Numbered from the stretch's first letter, positions 8,099 through 16,807 are shown. The stretch is DNA of 64,000 nt from Flavobacterium difficile (GCF_011392115.1 NZ_JAAJBT010000005.1:1-64000), one strand, 5' to 3'. The notes: generated by a model from the letters alone, not told the origin. Numbers and translations are program-made.

Positions 8099-9460
8099 TT
8101 ATTGTTTTTCTATAAGTGGAATTCCGAAATAAAATTCTAAAATTTTAATTCTAAAAATATAATCGTATTTGGTTCTTAATACTTCTGATTGTGCATTTAC
8201 GAAAGCAGTTTGCGATTGGTTGTAATCGAAAATATTCATCATACCAATTTCGTATCTGTCTTTGGCATACTGCATGGCCAATTCTCTTGCTTTTTCAATT
8301 TGTAAAGCAGCTTCATAACTTTCTTTAGCGGCTTTTGTATCGGTGTAAGCTGTGAATACATTTCTTTCAATATCTAATTCTTGTTGTGAAACGTTCAATT
8401 TTACTTTTTCGAAATTTACCTTATTTCTTTGTACGTTATTTCGAGTAGCAAAGCCGTTAAAAATTGGAATATTTAAAGACAATCCGAAATTTTGACCTTT
8501 ATTTGTATCAAACTGATCAAAAATTGGTTTTGCACCGGTAATTACTGGAGCTCCATTTACAATATCAAAACTATTTGAATTTGATGCTCTTGTATTAAAT
8601 CCGTAAAAAGCAGATAAAGTTGGTAAATAGGCACCTTTTGCTATCGAAATGTCTTTTTCCGCTATTTGTAAATTGGTTTTTGCGATTTTTAATTCCGTTC
8701 TGTTTTCTTTTGCTTTTGCGATTACTGCTTCTGCTGATTCATTTAAGATTGTAGACAACATTGAAGGAATATCATCTTCTGAAATATCAAAATTTTGAAA
8801 ATCCTGAATTTGTAGCAGTTGAGCCAAACTTAACTTTGATAATAATAAGGCGTTTTCGGCTACTATAATTCTTTGTTTACCTGATGCCATGGTAGCTTGA
8901 ATGTCTAACAAATCTCCTCTAGGAACATTACCCGCTTCTACTAATTCTAAAGTTCTGTTATATTGTTTGGTATCTAATAAATTTTGAACCGTTTGTACCT
9001 TTAAGTTTTCTTTATTAAATAATATTTGTAAAAAGGCATTAGCTACATTTAAAGCAATGTCTTCTTGCATTTTAGTAACTTGATATTGAGAGGCTAGTAT
9101 GGATAAATTCGCTTTTCTAAGCTGATTTAAATTTTGCAAACCTCTATAAATATCTACATTAGCATTCAAATTAGCAGATGTAAATTGAGTAGTTTGATTT
9201 TCCAACAATCCTGTAGTAATATTCTGGTTCAAACCAATATTCCAAGAATGTGAACCTGATGCATTCACTGAAGGCAAAAAATTACCAATCGCATCCTTTT
9301 TTGTAATCGCCGCTGATTGTAAATCTAATTCTGATTGTTTTATAGAAATATTATTTTTTATAGCATGATTGATACATTCTTTTAAGGTCCATTTTTTTGC
9401 CTGGGCCAAAGATGTAGCACTTACTAAAAATAATACAAAAACTAGTTGTACTGACTTCAT
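8099..9460 (-). CDS. TolC-family outer-membrane efflux protein
   Basis: A 453-residue outer-membrane channel protein. The signal peptide is MKSVQLVFVLFLVSATSLAQA. The mature chain has the two-fold repeated TolC pattern: a long helix starting WTLKECINHAIKNN, then strands, then a helical coiled-coil pair, repeated in the second half (ELKIAKTNLQIAEKDISIAKGAYLPTL, then SLNIPIFNGFATRNNV). The C-terminus has YEIGMMNIFDYNQSQ and ends EFYFGIPL. It is first gene of the pair with the HlyD-type adaptor. The family is clear, the transported substrate unknown. Confidence 0.93.
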   Translation of the reverse strand: MKSVQLVFVLFLVSATSLAQAKKWTLKECINHAIKNNISIKQSELDLQSAAITKKDAIGNFLPSVNASGSHSWNIGLNQNITTGLLENQTTQFTSANLNANVDIYRGLQNLNQLRKANLSILASQYQVTKMQEDIALNVANAFLQILFNKENLKVQTVQNLLDTKQYNRTLELVEAGNVPRGDLLDIQATMASGKQRIIVAENALLLSKLSLAQLLQIQDFQNFDISEDDIPSMLSTILNESAEAVIAKAKENRTELKIAKTNLQIAEKDISIAKGAYLPTLSAFYGFNTRASNSNSFDIVNGAPVITGAKPIFDQFDTNKGQNFGLSLNIPIFNGFATRNNVQRNKVNFEKVKLNVSQQELDIERNVFTAYTDTKAAKESYEAALQIEKARELAMQYAKDRYEIGMMNIFDYNQSQTAFVNAQSEVLRTKYDYIFRIKILEFYFGIPLIEKQ

Positions 9461-9614
9461 TATGATAATTGTTTTCTTATTTGACCATATTTTTTAAAAA
9501 ATGTTACAGTTTCCAATTAAAATTTTACTTTTATGGCTAAAATCTAAAAACGAAACAATATTTAGTCAATCTTTTTGTTATGTTTCTACGAACTAGTTAA
9601 AACACCTTTTACAC

Positions 9615-11006
9615 ATGAATATAAAAATTAAAATTTTGCTATTTGGAATCTTAACCATGGGACTTTTTAGTTGTAGCTCTACCAAAAGAATTGACACCAT
9701 AAAACCCGAACCAACAGATAATGCTCCAATAGTTTTTAGTAATAAAACTTCCTTAATTTCAATGCCAATGGAAGTTAGCATGAAAGAAATTGAACACCAA
9801 CTAAATAAAAACTTAAAAGGTTTAATTTATTCCGATTCGATTTTAAATGACGACAAAACCGAAATGAAAATTTGGAAAACGAATGATATTAAACTAGTAG
9901 AGAAAAACGGAGAAATACTATCTGTTATTCCGTTAAAAATTTGGGCAAAAATTAAATACGGAACCGAATTTTTAGGATTGAACGATACCCGAGAAATCAA
10001 CTTAAACGGAACTATAACTTTAAAAAGTAAAGCTAATTTTGCCAATTGGAAACTGAATACTACATCTAAAATTGAAGATTTCGAATGGAGTGAAAGCCCG
10101 AGTATTTTAGTTGCAGGAAAAAATGTTCCAATAACCTATATCATTAATCCGACTTTATCTATTTTTAAAGGAAAAGTTGCTAAAATGATCGACGAAGCCA
10201 TCAACAAAAGTTGCGATTTTAAAGAACAAGTATTAAATGTTTTAGAAACCATTTCTACTCCATTTATGGCAAATGAAACCTATGAAACTTGGTTTAAACT
10301 GGTACCCAATGAAATTTATAGCACAAATGCCGTTTTGAGCCATTCTAAAATTACGATGAATTTAGGAATGAAATGTATGATGCAAACCTTAATTGGGCAA
10401 AAACCAAAAAACGGATTTGATAGAACTAAAATAATTTCGAAAGCTGTAAGTAAAATTCCTTCCGATTTTAATGCGGCTGTAGCAGCAGTTTCTACTTATG
10501 AAAGCGCAAGTAGAATTATGACGAAAAACTTCATGGGTCAAGAATTCGGATCTGGAAAACGAAAAGTTACAGTTCAAAAAGTAGATTTATGGTATAAAGA
10601 TGGTAAAATGATTATTGCGTTAGACATGTTAGGCTCTGTGAATGGCACCATTTATTTAGCTGGAATTCCGAAATACAACTCGGAAACCAAAGAAATTTAT
10701 TTTGAAGAAATGGATTATGTATTAAACACCAAAGGCATTTTAACTAAAACAGCCAATTGGTTACTTCAAGGAATAATCTTAAATAAAATTAAAGAAAATT
10801 GTAAATATTCGATCCGACCAAATTTAGAAGATGGTAAGAAAAACATGTTGCCTTATCTTTCAAATTATTCACCGATGAAAGGCGTTTTCGTAAATGGAAA
10901 ACTGAACGATTTTGTCTTTGAAAAAATGGAGTTAACCGAAAAAGGAATTGTAGCCTTCATAACTTCTACAGGAACAATGAAAATTACGATTGATGGAATG
11001 GATTAA
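9615..11006 (+). CDS. DUF4403 family lipoprotein
   Basis: A 463-residue predicted lipoprotein with an N-terminal hydrophobic segment and lipobox (GLFSCSS, Cys near residue 20). The mature part fits DUF4403: an opening block with FSNKTSLISMPMEVSMKEIE, long alternating beta and helical segments, and a C-terminal block (YSPMKGVFVNGKLNDFVF) ending in a strand like those of lipid-binding tubular folds. The family has no established function. It is probably periplasmic and membrane-anchored. It is monocistronic, divergent from the tolC-like gene and closed by a bidirectional terminator. Confidence 0.85.
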   Translation: MNIKIKILLFGILTMGLFSCSSTKRIDTIKPEPTDNAPIVFSNKTSLISMPMEVSMKEIEHQLNKNLKGLIYSDSILNDDKTEMKIWKTNDIKLVEKNGEILSVIPLKIWAKIKYGTEFLGLNDTREINLNGTITLKSKANFANWKLNTTSKIEDFEWSESPSILVAGKNVPITYIINPTLSIFKGKVAKMIDEAINKSCDFKEQVLNVLETISTPFMANETYETWFKLVPNEIYSTNAVLSHSKITMNLGMKCMMQTLIGQKPKNGFDRTKIISKAVSKIPSDFNAAVAAVSTYESASRIMTKNFMGQEFGSGKRKVTVQKVDLWYKDGKMIIALDMLGSVNGTIYLAGIPKYNSETKEIYFEEMDYVLNTKGILTKTANWLLQGIILNKIKENCKYSIRPNLEDGKKNMLPYLSNYSPMKGVFVNGKLNDFVFEKMELTEKGIVAFITSTGTMKITIDGMD

Positions 11007-11034
11007 TCGCATTTACGATTTTGAATTTACAATT

Positions 11035-11073
11035 AAAAAATCCCGATTATTTAAAATATGATCGGGATTTTTT
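11035..11073. terminator. Bidirectional terminator between the DUF4403 gene and the oxidase assembly genes
   Basis: The stem is TCCCGAT/ATCGGGA, with six A residues before it and a run of T residues after it, so it can end transcription from both sides (stops at 11006 on plus and 11077 on minus). Confidence 0.85.
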
Positions 11074-11076
11074 ATA

Positions 11077-11352
11077 TTAACTTGATGCTTGTGCTTTCTT
11101 TTTTTGTTTTAATCGCCATACCGCATAAAAAACACCTGCAACTAAAATATAAGGTATAGCCATCAAATAAACAATTCCGTCGTTTACACCTTCCGCAACT
11201 GCTTTATTGGCCTCGTTTTGAAGTGAAGCTCGACACATAGCACATTGTGCGTTTCCTTCAAGAAAAAAGAAACAAGTAAAAAGTAAAAAGTAAAAAAACT
11301 TACTGCTACTTACCTGGCTCTTTATACTTTTTCCTTTGCTCTTACTTAACAT
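11077..11352 (-). CDS. Small membrane protein with CAMC motif
   Basis: A 91-residue protein with a hydrophobic export segment (about residues 19-36, ending EGNAQ), then CAMCRASLQNEANKAVAEGVNDGIVYLMAIPYILVAGVFYAV with one membrane helix and a basic tail. The CxxC pair right after the cleavage site would face the periplasm. It is the last gene of the DUF420/SCO group and overlaps the DUF420 gene by 11 nt, which suggests translational coupling. The position hints at a part in oxidase assembly, but no function is known to me. Its export segment is encoded partly by a simple TACTTTT repeat. Confidence 0.7.
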   Translation of the reverse strand: MLSKSKGKSIKSQVSSSKFFYFLLFTCFFFLEGNAQCAMCRASLQNEANKAVAEGVNDGIVYLMAIPYILVAGVFYAVWRLKQKKKAQASS

Positions 11353-11923
11353 AATAAGGAGAAATCATAAGATAAACTATTACACCTGTAATTGCCACAT
11401 ATAACCAAATTGGAAAAGTAATTTTAGCCAATTTTTTATGTTTATCAAATCGTTGTGCTAAAGCTCTCACATATGTGATTAAAACTAATGGAATGATGAT
11501 AACCGAAAGCGCGATATGTGTTAACAAAATAAACAAATATATACCTCTAGAGCTTCCAATAGCTACACGCTCTGTTTCTTCTAAAACAGAATTATGATTA
11601 ACATCTCCATATACTGCTGAAATAGATGTCATGTGATACGCCACATACATAAGTAAAAAAGCTAACGAACAAGCAATCGCTATTTTCATTAAATTTTCAT
11701 GCAATTTTCTTTTTCCGTTTTTAATTGCCAAAACAGCAACTATTAATAAAACAGCTGTTATTCCGTTTATAGTTGCATAAATTGGAGGTAACTCATGTAA
11801 AGGTTCTACATCATAACCTAACTTTTTTAAATTAACACCAAATAGAGCGGCAACAGCTACTGGGATAATTATCGATACGGCTGTAATTAACTTATTATAT
11901 TTTGTTTCGGTATTGTTTTCCAT
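11342..11923 (-). CDS. DUF420 (CtaM/YozB-like) membrane protein
   Basis: A 193-residue integral membrane protein of the DUF420 family. In Firmicutes the member CtaM (YozB) is needed to mature haem-copper oxidase. Several membrane helices are visible (about residues 10-27, 46-63, 76-95, 120-145, 165-188), with family histidines in HENLMK, YHMTS, THIALS and KHKKLAK. I chose the ATG at 11923 (MENNTETKYNK) over an in-frame ATG at 11959, which adds twelve residues unlike the family. The neighbours SCO, oxidase subunits III/IV and ctaB support an assembly role. That role is inferred from homologues. Confidence 0.88.
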   Translation of the reverse strand: MENNTETKYNKLITAVSIIIPVAVAALFGVNLKKLGYDVEPLHELPPIYATINGITAVLLIVAVLAIKNGKRKLHENLMKIAIACSLAFLLMYVAYHMTSISAVYGDVNHNSVLEETERVAIGSSRGIYLFILLTHIALSVIIIPLVLITYVRALAQRFDKHKKLAKITFPIWLYVAITGVIVYLMISPYYVK

Positions 11924-12004
11924 TTTGATAAATTTTATAACACTGATTAAAAAGTTCACATTGAATGTTAGAACTCAAAAATCTTTTTAAATTATTAATT
12001 TTTA

Positions 12005-12631
12005 TTATTCTTCAAGTAGTAATTTTATATCTTCTTTTAAGGCATCAATACCCGCTTGTTCTAAACCATCATAAAATAAAATTGGGTTGCCAAATTTATC
12101 TTTTCTACTTCTAATATTTCCATCTTTATCGATAAGGGCAAATTGACCTGAATGTCCAAATCCACCTTGTGCTTTAGCATCTTTTCCTGCTTGAATATAA
12201 AATCCTTTGTTCGCTAAATTCATGATATAATCTGAATTTCCAGTAAGAAAATGCCAATTAGGATGTTTTACGCCTAACGTTTTAGCATGTTCTTTTAAAA
12301 AAGCGGGAGTGTCATGCTCTGGATCAATTGTAATGGATGCGATTCCAAAATCTAAATTGCCATAAAATTCATCTTGCACCTGAACTAAATTTTTATTCAT
12401 AATTGGACAAATGGTTAAACAATTTGCGAAGAAAAATTCAACAACATACACTTTACCCAAGTATGATTTATCCGAAATTTTCTTGCCATTTTGGTCTGTT
12501 AATTCAAAACTTGGTACTTTAGTAAGGACTTTTAAATCATTTTCTTTGAAACGTTCGGATAGTTCTTTTACTGTCCAAATTCCGAACAACAAAACAATAA
12601 ATGATATTCCGATGTAAGAGTTTTTTTTCAT
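12005..12631 (-). CDS. SCO1/SenC family copper chaperone
   Basis: A 208-residue thioredoxin-fold protein, anchored by an N-terminal helix (about residues 5-20), that loads copper into the CuA site of oxidase subunit II. The copper ligands are present: CLTICP gives Cys71 and Cys75 (CxxxC), and the distal His is in GGFGHSGQF (His160). SITIDPEHDTP is the usual SCO strand. It lies 46 nt downstream of a cysteine-free paralogue and just upstream of the DUF420 gene. Function by family is clear. The operon position agrees with it. Confidence 0.93.
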   Translation of the reverse strand: MKKNSYIGISFIVLLFGIWTVKELSERFKENDLKVLTKVPSFELTDQNGKKISDKSYLGKVYVVEFFFANCLTICPIMNKNLVQVQDEFYGNLDFGIASITIDPEHDTPAFLKEHAKTLGVKHPNWHFLTGNSDYIMNLANKGFYIQAGKDAKAQGGFGHSGQFALIDKDGNIRSRKDKFGNPILFYDGLEQAGIDALKEDIKLLLEE

Positions 12632-12677
12632 AATTTAAATTTTTTTAAAATACAAAATGAATTAAAAAGTTAATAAA

Positions 12678-13370
12678 TTACTTTTTAATTACTTCTTGTT
12701 CAATTTTATCTCTAAAATCATCTTTACGCTTATTCTTTTTAAGAGCTAAACGGTATTCACGAAGAAGAATTTTAACATCATCCGACATTTCATTATGCAA
12801 TTCAGCAGCAGAAATAGTGTTATAGCTTTCTCTGTATTCTATCTTATCTTTAATTTTCTGACCGGTTCTTCCACGCAAGTTTCTATCTTTATCTAAAATA
12901 TACACAAAAGAGCTTCCCGTTTTATCGTTTAGCTTGTTTTTAAATTTAAATGTACTAAAATACTTTTCAATGTCTCCAGGCTTTCCAAAAAGAAAATGCC
13001 AATTTTTTAAATCGTTAGACAACCTACGAAACTCTAACATAATGGCTTTAATTTTATCTTGATTGCCTTCAGGTAAAATCATTACCATTTGAAAATCTTT
13101 AAAACCGCTGTATTTGTTGTAAATCTTCTGATTTAGGTTAAATAAATTTGCTTTAACTTCATCGATATCGCTTCCAGGAAAACCTAATACGGTGATGTTT
13201 TTATCTAAGGTAATTTTTTCATTGTTTAAAGAGACGAACTGATTAGGGACATCTAAATGGTTTTTCGAAATAATTGGAAGAAAAAGAGAATTATGAGAAG
13301 CTGTAGCGAAAAACATATAAGCCACAATTGGCAAGATGAATAGAACAGATAAAACGATATATTTTTTCAT
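12678..13370 (-). CDS. SCO-like protein lacking copper-binding cysteines
   Basis: A 230-residue membrane-anchored protein (helix about residues 4-22) with a SCO/thioredoxin-like layout. It shares with the adjacent SCO protein the NWHFLFGKPGD / NWHFLTGNSD block and the VYILDKDRNLRGR / ALIDKDGNIRS block. The whole protein has no cysteine. The segment that should carry CxxxC reads VLGFPGSDIDEVKANLF, and the distal His is also absent (KTGSSFVYI). It therefore cannot bind copper in the SCO way. It may be a redox-inactive partner of the neighbouring SCO. It has an unusually basic C-terminal tail. Homology is inferred from these shared blocks. Confidence 0.72.
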   Translation of the reverse strand: MKKYIVLSVLFILPIVAYMFFATASHNSLFLPIISKNHLDVPNQFVSLNNEKITLDKNITVLGFPGSDIDEVKANLFNLNQKIYNKYSGFKDFQMVMILPEGNQDKIKAIMLEFRRLSNDLKNWHFLFGKPGDIEKYFSTFKFKNKLNDKTGSSFVYILDKDRNLRGRTGQKIKDKIEYRESYNTISAAELHNEMSDDVKILLREYRLALKKNKRKDDFRDKIEQEVIKK

Positions 13371-13394
13371 TTTAGAAAGCTAAATTTTGAAAAA

Positions 13395-13402
13395 CAAAGG
13401 TA
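13395..13402 (-). promoter_or_regulatory. -7 box for the SCO-like/SCO/DUF420 group
   Basis: On the minus strand the site reads TACCTTTG (TAnnTTTG), ending 24 nt upstream of the ATG at 13370. No well-placed -33 TTG is seen, because the upstream terminator hairpin occupies that region. Confidence 0.4.
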
Positions 13403-13428
13403 AAAAAAAATCCCGACGTTAGTCGGGA
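13402..13428 (-). terminator. Terminator after the oxidase subunit IV gene
   Basis: The hairpin TCCCGAC-GTTA-GTCGGGA is followed on the minus strand by nine T residues. It separates the subunit III/IV genes from the SCO group. Confidence 0.85.
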
Positions 13429-13447
13429 TACAATTATATAAATTTTG

Positions 13448-13798
13448 TTAAAAAATCCATTTATAATGAGAATTATCGAATACCTCGAAAATATAATCTG
13501 CTTCAACCAAAACGATGAAACATAGATATAAAATTAAGAAAACTAAAGGCGCTACAATAGACCAGCGCAAACTCTTCTTTTCTCCTTCTAAGTGCATAAA
13601 TGCCCACATAATGTAGTAAGCTTTTACAACCGTTAATATAATAAATATCCAGTTAAGCAAACTCATACTCAAAAAATTATTCTTAAATAATGAGTCCGGT
13701 TTTAAGATACCTAAAGCAACTTCTACCGTTGTAATTATTGATAAGTATCCGAAAACGATCCAGATTCTTTTCATATTTGATTCATGTGCGTGTGCCAT
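13448..13798 (-). CDS. Cytochrome c oxidase subunit IV family protein
   Basis: A 116-residue membrane protein with three helices (about residues 11-28, 46-66, 80-101) and the family motif VVKAYYIMWAFMHLEGEKKSLRW between the second and third. Prokaryotic subunit IV proteins stabilise the haem-copper oxidase core. It starts 21 nt after the large subunit III gene and is followed by a terminator, so it is the last gene of that unit. Confidence 0.88.
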   Translation of the reverse strand: MAHAHESNMKRIWIVFGYLSIITTVEVALGILKPDSLFKNNFLSMSLLNWIFIILTVVKAYYIMWAFMHLEGEKKSLRWSIVAPLVFLILYLCFIVLVEADYIFEVFDNSHYKWIF

Positions 13799-13819
13799 AC
13801 TATTTTTTTTTACTAAAAA

Positions 13820-14803
13820 TTAAACTAAGTAGAAGAATGTAAATACAAACACCCATACTAAATCGACAAAGTGCCAATATAAACCAACTTTCTCTACCAT
13901 TTCATAACTTTTTCTTCTTTCGTAAGTACCTAACAATACATTAAAGAAAACTAAGATATTAAGCAATACTCCAGAAAATACGTGGAATCCGTGGAATCCT
14001 GTAATAAAGAAAAAGAAATCTGCAAATAATTTGTGTCCGTATTCGTTTCTAACTAAGTTCGCACCTTCAACAACTAAAACGGCGTCTTTTAATCTTTTTT
14101 CAGATTCTTCACGAGAAAGAACAGTTTTTTCTTTGTCTTTGATAAATTCTGTTCTAACTAAAAGTTCTGGATGAGATTTAAAACCTTGATTCACTTCATT
14201 TAAAGAATAATTTGTCAAGGCAAACTTATCTTCCATAAACCAAACCCCTTTGTCTCTAGTCAATTGTTCTCTTTCTTCATTTAAATTAGCCGCAAATTCT
14301 TCTAATTTAACTCTTTTGTAACCTGATTTTTCATTTTTATCTGGCTTCACAAATTGAAGGATAGAACCACCTGCAGTCTCAACCGCACCATATTCTCCTT
14401 TGATGAAATTTTTCCACTCCCAAGCCTGAGAACCTAAGAACATAAAACCACCAATAATAGTTAGCAACATGTAAACTGCTACTTTTGTTTTTTGTAATCT
14501 GTGTCCTGCATCAACAGCAATAACCATTGTTACAGATGAAAAGATAAGAATAAACGTCATCAAAGCCACATAATACATAGGTGCGTTTACACCGTGTAAG
14601 AATGGAAAGTGCGTAAATACCTCATCGGCGATTGGCCAAGTTTCGATAAATTTAAATCTAGAAAAACCGTATGCTGCAATAAAACCTGAAAAGGTTAAAG
14701 CATCTGATACGATAAAGAACCACATCATCATTTTACCGTAAGTGGCTCCCATTGGTCCTGGACCTCCGTCTAAAGCGTGTTCATTATTAACCGTAGCGCT
14801 CAT
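13820..14803 (-). CDS. Cytochrome c oxidase subunit III (long form)
   Basis: A 327-residue haem-copper oxidase subunit III. The N-terminal helices include GKMMMWFFIVSDALTFSGF and the C-terminal ones GFHGFHVFSGVLLN and YWHFVDLVWVFVFTFFYLV, the usual end signature. Between them, about residues 140-255 form a hydrophilic, Lys/Glu-rich insertion absent from textbook subunit III, probably exposed to solvent. It follows a shorter subunit III gene by 44 nt and precedes subunit IV. It probably belongs to the aa3-type enzyme whose subunits I and II lie at 51-54 kb. Confidence 0.9.
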   Translation of the reverse strand: MSATVNNEHALDGGPGPMGATYGKMMMWFFIVSDALTFSGFIAAYGFSRFKFIETWPIADEVFTHFPFLHGVNAPMYYVALMTFILIFSSVTMVIAVDAGHRLQKTKVAVYMLLTIIGGFMFLGSQAWEWKNFIKGEYGAVETAGGSILQFVKPDKNEKSGYKRVKLEEFAANLNEEREQLTRDKGVWFMEDKFALTNYSLNEVNQGFKSHPELLVRTEFIKDKEKTVLSREESEKRLKDAVLVVEGANLVRNEYGHKLFADFFFFITGFHGFHVFSGVLLNILVFFNVLLGTYERRKSYEMVEKVGLYWHFVDLVWVFVFTFFYLV

Positions 14804-14847
14804 ATTATAGTTATTGTTAAAAAGTTCCCAAATTTATTGATTTTTTT

Positions 14848-15432
14848 CTATTTGAAAAAATAGAAAAATAAAAACAAGTAAACCCAAATAAAATCCATAA
14901 AGTGCCAATAGATGCCACTTAGCTCAATACCAAGGCATTGCGAGGAATTGTATTTTTGTTTATAATGATTATAAATTACATAAATTAATGAAATCATGCC
15001 GCCAAACAAGTGTGCCACATGAACAAAGACAAAAGCATACAAAAAAGAAATAGTTACTTTACTTGAAGAACCAAAAGGAACTAGCCCTTGATTGAACAAC
15101 AAATCAAATCCTTTAAATTGAAGATACACAAACGTTATACCCAAAACAAAAGTAATTAATAGATAAGTTGAAGTTAATGAACGTTTGTTAGCTTTAATAG
15201 CTTTTTTTGCTAAATAAAAAGTAACACTACTTAGCAATAAAACAACAGTACTGTACACAAAAGTACTCGGAATAACTAAATCTTTAAGCCAATCTGGTCG
15301 CTGTTTACTAACCACAAAAGCACTAGTTAATCCTGCAAAAATCATAATAATGCTAATCATACCAAAATATAATAACATTTTGTATGTTCTAGCTTTTTTA
15401 TCGTAAGCTTCTTGTATTGATAGAGTTTCCAT
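14848..15432 (-). CDS. Cytochrome c oxidase subunit III (short form)
   Basis: A 194-residue subunit III-like membrane protein with five helices. It has the family features FGMISIIMIFAGLTSAFVV at the start, FVHVAHLFGGMISL in the middle and GIYWHFMDFIWVYLFLFFYFF at the C-terminus. It has no hydrophilic insertion, unlike the neighbouring long form. Tandem long and short subunit III genes suggest that both take part in the oxidase. It lies between ctaB (124 nt upstream) and the long form (44 nt). Confidence 0.9.
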   Translation of the reverse strand: METLSIQEAYDKKARTYKMLLYFGMISIIMIFAGLTSAFVVSKQRPDWLKDLVIPSTFVYSTVVLLLSSVTFYLAKKAIKANKRSLTSTYLLITFVLGITFVYLQFKGFDLLFNQGLVPFGSSSKVTISFLYAFVFVHVAHLFGGMISLIYVIYNHYKQKYNSSQCLGIELSGIYWHFMDFIWVYLFLFFYFFK

Positions 15433-15556
15433 TTTTAATTATTTTATTTTAAACACATAATCATGTAAAATCATTTATGCTTCATGCCTATTAACATTGG
15501 GAGAAATATAAAAACAATCAAAATCTATTTTCATATATCACGAACTATTTTATTTA

Positions 15557-16450
15557 CTACACAAATTTATCGATAACATAAATAACTTGCAACAAAGTTA
15601 TGTAAGTTACACTAACTAACATTAATTTTCTTGCGGTTTGCGCATCTCTTTTTTTGTACAATTGAACGGCATGGTACATCATCCAACAGCCTAATAAAAA
15701 AACTAGAACTGCGCCGACAACTGACAACTGCAGCATTCCAGTAAAAGCAAACACTGGCAACACAGAAGCAATAATTAACCAAAAAGTGTACAAGATGATT
15801 TGTATGGCTGTTTTTTTATCTCTCTGTCCAGTTGGCAACATAAAAAAACCTGCTTTCTCATAATCGTCATAAAGAAACCAACCAATAGCCCAAAAATGCG
15901 GAAATTGCCAAAAAAATTGTATTAAAAAAAGTGTCCCTGCTTCAATTCCGAAATTTCCTGTAGCGGCAACCCAACCTAACATAAAAGGAATGGCACCGGG
16001 AAAAGCACCTACAAAAACAGACAAAGGAGTAATTGTTTTTAATGGCGTATACAAACTAACGTACATAAAAATAGAAATGGCTCCAAACATAGCTGTTTTT
16101 GGATTAATAAAATACAAAACAACCAAACCAATAAAAGTTAGCACAAAACCTATAGTCAGCGCTTTGTTTACAGACATTCTACCAGAGGGCACAGGACGGT
16201 TTTTGGTACGATCCATTTTTGCATCTAAATCTCTTTCAATAACTTGGTTGAAAATGTTAGAAGCTCCAACCATACAATATCCACCAATTGCTAAAAAAAC
16301 AAGTGTAGAAAACCGAAAAGGATGCGTTTCTGAAAACCCTAACAAATAACCAACGACAGAAGAAAACACCACGCTAATGGCTAAGCCAGCTTTGGTAATT
16401 TCTTTAAAATCTAAAAAAACTGATTTTAGGGTTATAGTATTTGTTTCCAA
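15557..16450 (-). CDS. ctaB: Protohaem IX farnesyltransferase (haem O synthase)
   Basis: It transfers a farnesyl group to haem B, giving haem O for the oxidase. The 297-residue UbiA-type membrane protein has the first Asp-rich motif in NIFNQVIERDLDAKMDRTKNRPVPSGR and the second in YDDYEKAGFFMLP, with about nine membrane helices. I place the start at TTG 16450 (encoding METNTITLKSVF). The only upstream in-frame ATG (16534) lies before a TATCTTTG promoter box at 16479-16472 and would add 28 unrelated residues. The unusual start is inferred. The enzyme identity is clear. Confidence 0.92.
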   Translation of the reverse strand: METNTITLKSVFLDFKEITKAGLAISVVFSSVVGYLLGFSETHPFRFSTLVFLAIGGYCMVGASNIFNQVIERDLDAKMDRTKNRPVPSGRMSVNKALTIGFVLTFIGLVVLYFINPKTAMFGAISIFMYVSLYTPLKTITPLSVFVGAFPGAIPFMLGWVAATGNFGIEAGTLFLIQFFWQFPHFWAIGWFLYDDYEKAGFFMLPTGQRDKKTAIQIILYTFWLIIASVLPVFAFTGMLQLSVVGAVLVFLLGCWMMYHAVQLYKKRDAQTARKLMLVSVTYITLLQVIYVIDKFV

Positions 16451-16471
16451 AAGTGAAATTTTAATCGAGTG

Positions 16472-16479
16472 CAAAGATA
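16472..16479 (-). promoter_or_regulatory. -7 box for ctaB
   Basis: On the minus strand the site reads TATCTTTG, ending 21 nt before the proposed TTG start at 16450. It lies inside the longer open frame and so argues against the ATG at 16534. Confidence 0.6.
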
Positions 16480-16807
16480 GTAAGAAGTTACGAGTTTTAT
16501 ATATGTACTTAAGTTTTTTTTTAGGACATAACACCCCTATTTATCTTGATTCTGAATAAATTTCGAATTGAAAAATAATAAAATCTTTTTAGTAACGATT
16601 AAAAACAAAATATTGTTAGACTAAATTTAATTTGGAAATAATATTTAAGGACATAGAAATATCTCTTGAGACATTATTATGAAATTCCTATGAATAATTT
16701 AACACCTAAAATTGATTGTTAAATTGCAAAACCAAACCGATTATAACAACAAAACAATACGCTTATGATTGTTTATTTGAAGCAGTAATGATATTTAATA
16801 AGAAAAA
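16480..16807. other. Gene-free stretch between ctaB and the remB-like gene
   Basis: The sequence is AT-rich with no open frame of note. I saw no hairpin with a T-run, no RNA gene and no repeat shared with the rest of the window. Confidence 0.6.
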
